A DNA stretch of 8,221 nucleotides from Bacteroidota bacterium (GTDB taxonomy: Bacteria > Bacteroidota > Bacteroidia > Bacteroidales > B39-G9): positions 1 through 8,221 of the forward strand of contig QMPG01000128.1 of assembly GCA_003648455.1 (NCBI GenBank), in the 5' to 3' direction. Position numbers and translations under genes: made by a program. The notes below the pieces were generated by a model. It searched no databases. It saw only the letters and a program-made list of their open reading frames with translations, and was not told the origin of the DNA. Each line of letters begins with the position of its first letter. Position 1 is the first letter of the stretch. This document shows, piece by piece, positions 5,723-8,221 of this stretch.

Positions 5723-7345
5723 TTATTTAGAATAGTGGTTTAATATTTTTTTTTTTACAAATAAAAACGAAGTATAAATCAATAACAATATGGAAAATAA
5801 GCCGGCAATTCGTCCTATATAATCACCATGTTTGACGTAAAAAGTAATTTTATCATTAGCGTTAATCGTAGCTTTAATAGCATCTTTTTCCCACCAAGAA
5901 GTAGGTTTAATTAAATCGCCTCTTTGGTTAATAAAACAGGAAATTCCAGTATTTGCCGACCGAGCTATACTTCTTCGAGTTTCGATAGCACGTAATCTGG
6001 CTAAGCTTAAATGTATTTTATATCCGGCAGTATTACCCCACCATCCGTCATTTGTTATGATAGCAATAAAATTTGCTCCGTTTTTTACATATCCGGTCAC
6101 AAACTCACCATAAATTGATTCATAGCATATTGCCACCCCTATTTTTACGGTATCATTAGGCGATATAAGTGCTGTACGTTTTTCTTGAGTTCCGAGGCTA
6201 CCAACAATACCCCCCATGTCCATTGCAAAACTTTCTAAAAACCCCAAAACTTTTGGAAATGGCATTTTCTCAACACCAATAACCAATTTTGATTTATTAT
6301 ACAATTGAATATTCTGAGAAGTATCAATTTGCATAGCTGTGTTAAATGCATCATAATACTTGTTCACGCCTGAAAGCTTGCGTGCTGTTGCAGAAATTTC
6401 TTCTCCATCATTATACAATTTATATGATGATAAACCTATAATAAATTTTGATTTTGGATTTTTACGAACAAATTGTTTTAGTCGAACAACATCATATTCA
6501 TACTTTAATCTATCTTGCCAAATGCCTTTTGGAAGAGCTGTTTCGGGACCAATAAAATAGTCTACAGATTGATCTGCAAGAGAATCTGCCATAAGTAATA
6601 AATCACTTAATTGTTTTCTCTCTAATGACAAATCATATTTTTCATTATAAGGGTCAATATTGGGCTGAAGCACAACAAAATTACGCGGTGATTTTTTTTC
6701 TTTATAATTATTGTAAGTATTTACTGATATTATTATTGGAATAAAAATTATCAAACACAAAAAAATAAATCTGTAAATAATAGTCTTATTAATATGACTG
6801 ATTGAGAGATATTTCTTTATTGTTAAAAATATTAAAACATTTACAATAAGTATCCACAAAGAGCCACCAAGTACTCCTGTGTATTCATACCATTGAATTA
6901 ACTTAACATCGTTAGCGAAACCATTTCCAAGGATCAAGCCCGGAAATGAAATTTCAGCATTATAATAATAATACTCAAAACCTAACCAGAATACCAATAA
7001 TGCGAAGTATGAAAAGGGTTCCCCAATTTTCCGTTTGCAGATATGATAAAGCCAAAACACTATTGACAATAATAACGAATTGTAAATAATTATTGCAACT
7101 CCGCCAAAAATTGTTGAATTACAAACCCACAATAATGATAATGCATTCCAGACAAAAAAAGTTATAAATGAATAATGGAAAGCTCTTACTGAATGATATT
7201 TGTTTCTGTTTTCATACAAATATTCGTCGACAAAGAGTAATGGTACAAATGCGACTAACAAAATTATACCTGATGACCACTCAAACCAACCAAGACTTAA
7301 TAAAACTCCTGAAAGTATTAATAATAAGTATATATTTTTTTTCAT
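5723..7345 (-). CDS. lnt: Apolipoprotein N-acyltransferase
   Basis: Lnt transfers an acyl chain from phospholipid to the N-terminal cysteine of outer-membrane lipoproteins, the last step of lipoprotein maturation, in the inner membrane. Taking ATG 7345 gives 540 residues, close to the family norm (about 510-540). The N-terminal part (1-220) has some six hydrophobic membrane segments. The nitrilase-like domain starts at FVVLQPNIDP (about 223). The catalytic triad is E268 (GPETALP), K351 (YNKSKLV) and C407 (AICYES). TNDGWWGNTAG and RSANTG are conserved landmarks. One membrane helix near 515-530 ends the protein. KLVIGVEKMPF replaces the enterobacterial HLVPFGEY form. A GTG in frame at 7375 is rejected as start because it lies inside a terminator hairpin. 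Eleven T in a row at 5746-5756 encode lysines near the C-terminus. The upstream neighbour, 68 bp away, is a receiver-only response regulator. Confidence 0.96.
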   Translation of the reverse strand: MKKNIYLLLILSGVLLSLGWFEWSSGIILLVAFVPLLFVDEYLYENRNKYHSVRAFHYSFITFFVWNALSLLWVCNSTIFGGVAIIIYNSLLLSIVFWLYHICKRKIGEPFSYFALLVFWLGFEYYYYNAEISFPGLILGNGFANDVKLIQWYEYTGVLGGSLWILIVNVLIFLTIKKYLSISHINKTIIYRFIFLCLIIFIPIIISVNTYNNYKEKKSPRNFVVLQPNIDPYNEKYDLSLERKQLSDLLLMADSLADQSVDYFIGPETALPKGIWQDRLKYEYDVVRLKQFVRKNPKSKFIIGLSSYKLYNDGEEISATARKLSGVNKYYDAFNTAMQIDTSQNIQLYNKSKLVIGVEKMPFPKVLGFLESFAMDMGGIVGSLGTQEKRTALISPNDTVKIGVAICYESIYGEFVTGYVKNGANFIAIITNDGWWGNTAGYKIHLSLARLRAIETRRSIARSANTGISCFINQRGDLIKPTSWWEKDAIKATINANDKITFYVKHGDYIGRIAGLFSILLLIYTSFLFVKKKILNHYSK

Positions 7346-7362
7346 GTGTTCATTTATTAATA

Positions 7363-7392
7363 AAAAAAATCCCACAAATGTAGGATTTTTTT
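7363..7392 (-). terminator. Intrinsic terminator after the receiver gene, just before lnt
   Basis: The minus-strand RNA forms a 13-bp stem (7392-7380 with 7375-7363) around a 4-nt loop (7379-7376), followed by a U-run. One pair is U-G on the minus strand but would be an A-C mismatch on the plus strand, so the structure favours minus-strand transcription. It begins 21 bp after the receiver stop, and its U-run ends about 17 nt before lnt ATG 7345. Confidence 0.85.
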
Positions 7393-7413
7393 ATGTATTG
7401 AATTAACAATCAA

Positions 7414-7803
7414 TTAATAATTTTTAACACAAAACTTATTGATAACTTTTGATATTTTCCCTCTCAGATATGGTTTTGTAATTAAACCGTCGAAACCTGC
7501 ACTTTTGAATTCATCAAAAAAATCACTAGGGTTGTATGCTGTTATTGCAACAATAGGTATGTTGTTTTTAGGTTCTTCAAATTTATCTCTTATAAATCTT
7601 GTTGTTTCTAAACCATTCATAACAGGCATCTCAATATCCATTAGAACCATGTCGTAGTCTTTTGTCTTTAGAAAATCTACTGCTTCTTTTCCATTTTTTG
7701 CTTCAGTAAAATTATATCCTATTTTTTTAATAATCTCAGACAATAATAATCGGTTAACAAAAATGTCATCAACAATTAAAATATTATATTTCCCTTTTTC
7801 CAT
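7414..7803 (-). CDS. Stand-alone CheY-like receiver (response regulator) protein
   Basis: From ATG 7803 the protein has 129 residues and consists of one REC domain. The acidic pair is D12-D13 (LIVDD), the phosphorylated Asp is D56 (LMDIEMPVMNG), the switch Thr is T88 (AITAY) and the conserved Lys is K110 (ITKPY). No output domain follows, so it must act by protein-protein contact, as CheY or Spo0F do, or serve as a phosphorelay intermediate. Its histidine kinase is not in the window, unless the divergent gene at 8098 turns out to be related. The IEMPVMNGLETTRFIR segment resembles receivers cut from hybrid kinases. A TTG in frame at 7821 would add MNKFVI, but ATG 7803 starts right before the domain. 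A strong terminator follows the stop, so the gene is probably transcribed alone. Confidence 0.93.
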   Translation of the reverse strand: MEKGKYNILIVDDIFVNRLLLSEIIKKIGYNFTEAKNGKEAVDFLKTKDYDMVLMDIEMPVMNGLETTRFIRDKFEEPKNNIPIVAITAYNPSDFFDEFKSAGFDGLITKPYLRGKISKVINKFCVKNY

Positions 7804-7818
7804 AATTACAAATTTATT

Positions 7819-7826
7819 CAAAATTA
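7819..7826 (-). promoter_or_regulatory. Possible -7 box for the receiver gene
   Basis: The minus strand reads TAATTTTG (TAnnTTTG), giving a transcript start near 7812 and a leader of only about 9 nt. A second match, TAAATTTG at 7816-7809, is even closer to ATG 7803. The region is so AT-rich that neither stands out. Confidence 0.25.
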
Positions 7827-8097
7827 TTTAAAAATCATACTTTAAAAAACTTCAAATATTTATCATTTATTGACAATGTTTGGTTTTAAAATCCTAAATA
7901 CGTAACTTACAAACAATTATAATATTGAAAAAAAACAATTTAATTTAAAAAACTGATAAAGATCATTATTTTTTATGACCTAAAAAATATAAAAAGAAGG
8001 ATTATCAAAATCCGCATTGATTTTAACTATTATTTTTTTAACTTGCAGTAAGAAAAACTGATAAGGTTAAGAAAATTCTAAAATAAAAAACTCACAA
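7827..8097. other. AT-rich intergenic region between divergent genes
   Basis: These 271 bp separate the receiver gene (minus) from the partial gene at 8098 (plus). I find no gene or RNA in them. There is a 12-bp direct repeat, AAAAACTGATAA, at 7948-7959 and 8053-8064. A short inverted repeat, GGATT/AATCC, lies near 7999-8013. Neither is strong enough to assign a function. Confidence 0.5.
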
Positions 8098-8221
8098 ATG
8101 CAGCTCAGTAGTGCTAAAAAAAAAATGTCTACTAATAAAGAAAACAATATTAAAAATATTGTTTCTTCATTTTCAAATATTGATAAAAAAATTTTTTATC
8201 TTCAAAAATCCTCTGCTCAAG
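8098..8221 (+). CDS. Start of an unrecognised gene (C-terminus beyond right edge)
   Basis: The frame is open from ATG 8098 to the edge, 41 codons, with an in-frame stop upstream at 8068. It starts MQLSSAKKKMSTNKENN and continues NIKNIVSSFSNIDKKIFYLQ. The composition is polar and Lys/Asn/Ser-rich, with no signal peptide, membrane segment or known motif. A second ATG at 8125 may be the true start; ten A in a row (8116-8125) lie between the two starts. It is divergent from the receiver gene, a common arrangement for regulatory pairs, but no function can be claimed. Confidence 0.5.
   Translation, partial: MQLSSAKKKMSTNKENNIKNIVSSFSNIDKKIFYLQKSSAQ

Noticed and set aside
7346..7375. Ten-residue N-terminal extension of Lnt starting at GTG 7375
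   Set aside because: The GTG and following codons are the terminator hairpin and U-run of the upstream gene. ATG 7345 (MKKNIYLLL) gives a normal membrane-protein start.
7804..7821. Six-residue extension of the receiver protein from TTG 7821
   Set aside because: TTG is a rare start, and ATG 7803 directly precedes the receiver domain.

Overview
The window looks like chromosomal DNA from an AT-rich member of the Bacteroidota. Four things point there. Intergenic regions lack Shine-Dalgarno sequences. TAnnTTTG promoter -7 boxes sit upstream of several starts. Transketolase is of the split type. A secreted M14 carboxypeptidase carries long adhesin-like repeats, and Lnt has the GVEKMPF variant. The species cannot be named from this sequence.

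Layout, left to right. At 1-2449 (minus) lies the N-terminal 816 residues of a secreted zinc carboxypeptidase (M14). It has a signal peptide, a catalytic domain, a carboxypeptidase regulatory-like domain and at least three tandem 106-residue Ig/cadherin-like repeats, and it runs off the left edge. At 2527-3627 (minus) is the translation-factor ATPase YchF. At 3795-4640 (plus, divergent from ychF) is the N-terminal (TPP-binding) subunit of a split transketolase, with no C-terminal subunit beside it. At 4641-4985 is a gene-free stretch with remnants of dispersed repeats. At 4986-5455 (minus) is a ParE/RelE-type toxin with its small antitoxin, bracketed by a 13-bp inverted repeat (12/13 match). 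At 5723-7345 (minus) is apolipoprotein N-acyltransferase (Lnt). At 7414-7803 (minus) is a stand-alone CheY-like receiver protein, separated from lnt by a strong intrinsic terminator. At 8098-8221 (plus) is the start of an unrecognised gene that runs off the right edge.

The housekeeping genes (ychF, tkt N-subunit, lnt) are not parts of one pathway. The accessory material lies between 4641 and about 5722: repeat remnants plus the toxin-antitoxin module, exactly where the second transketolase subunit would usually be expected. ychF, tkt and the antitoxin gene carry the same TATCTTTG -7 box at plausible distances from their starts.

I see no convincing previously undescribed multi-gene system. 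The best leads are the mosaic tandem repeats in the carboxypeptidase, the orphan transketolase half, the inverted-repeat-bounded toxin-antitoxin module, and the terminator that seems to leave lnt without room for its own promoter.
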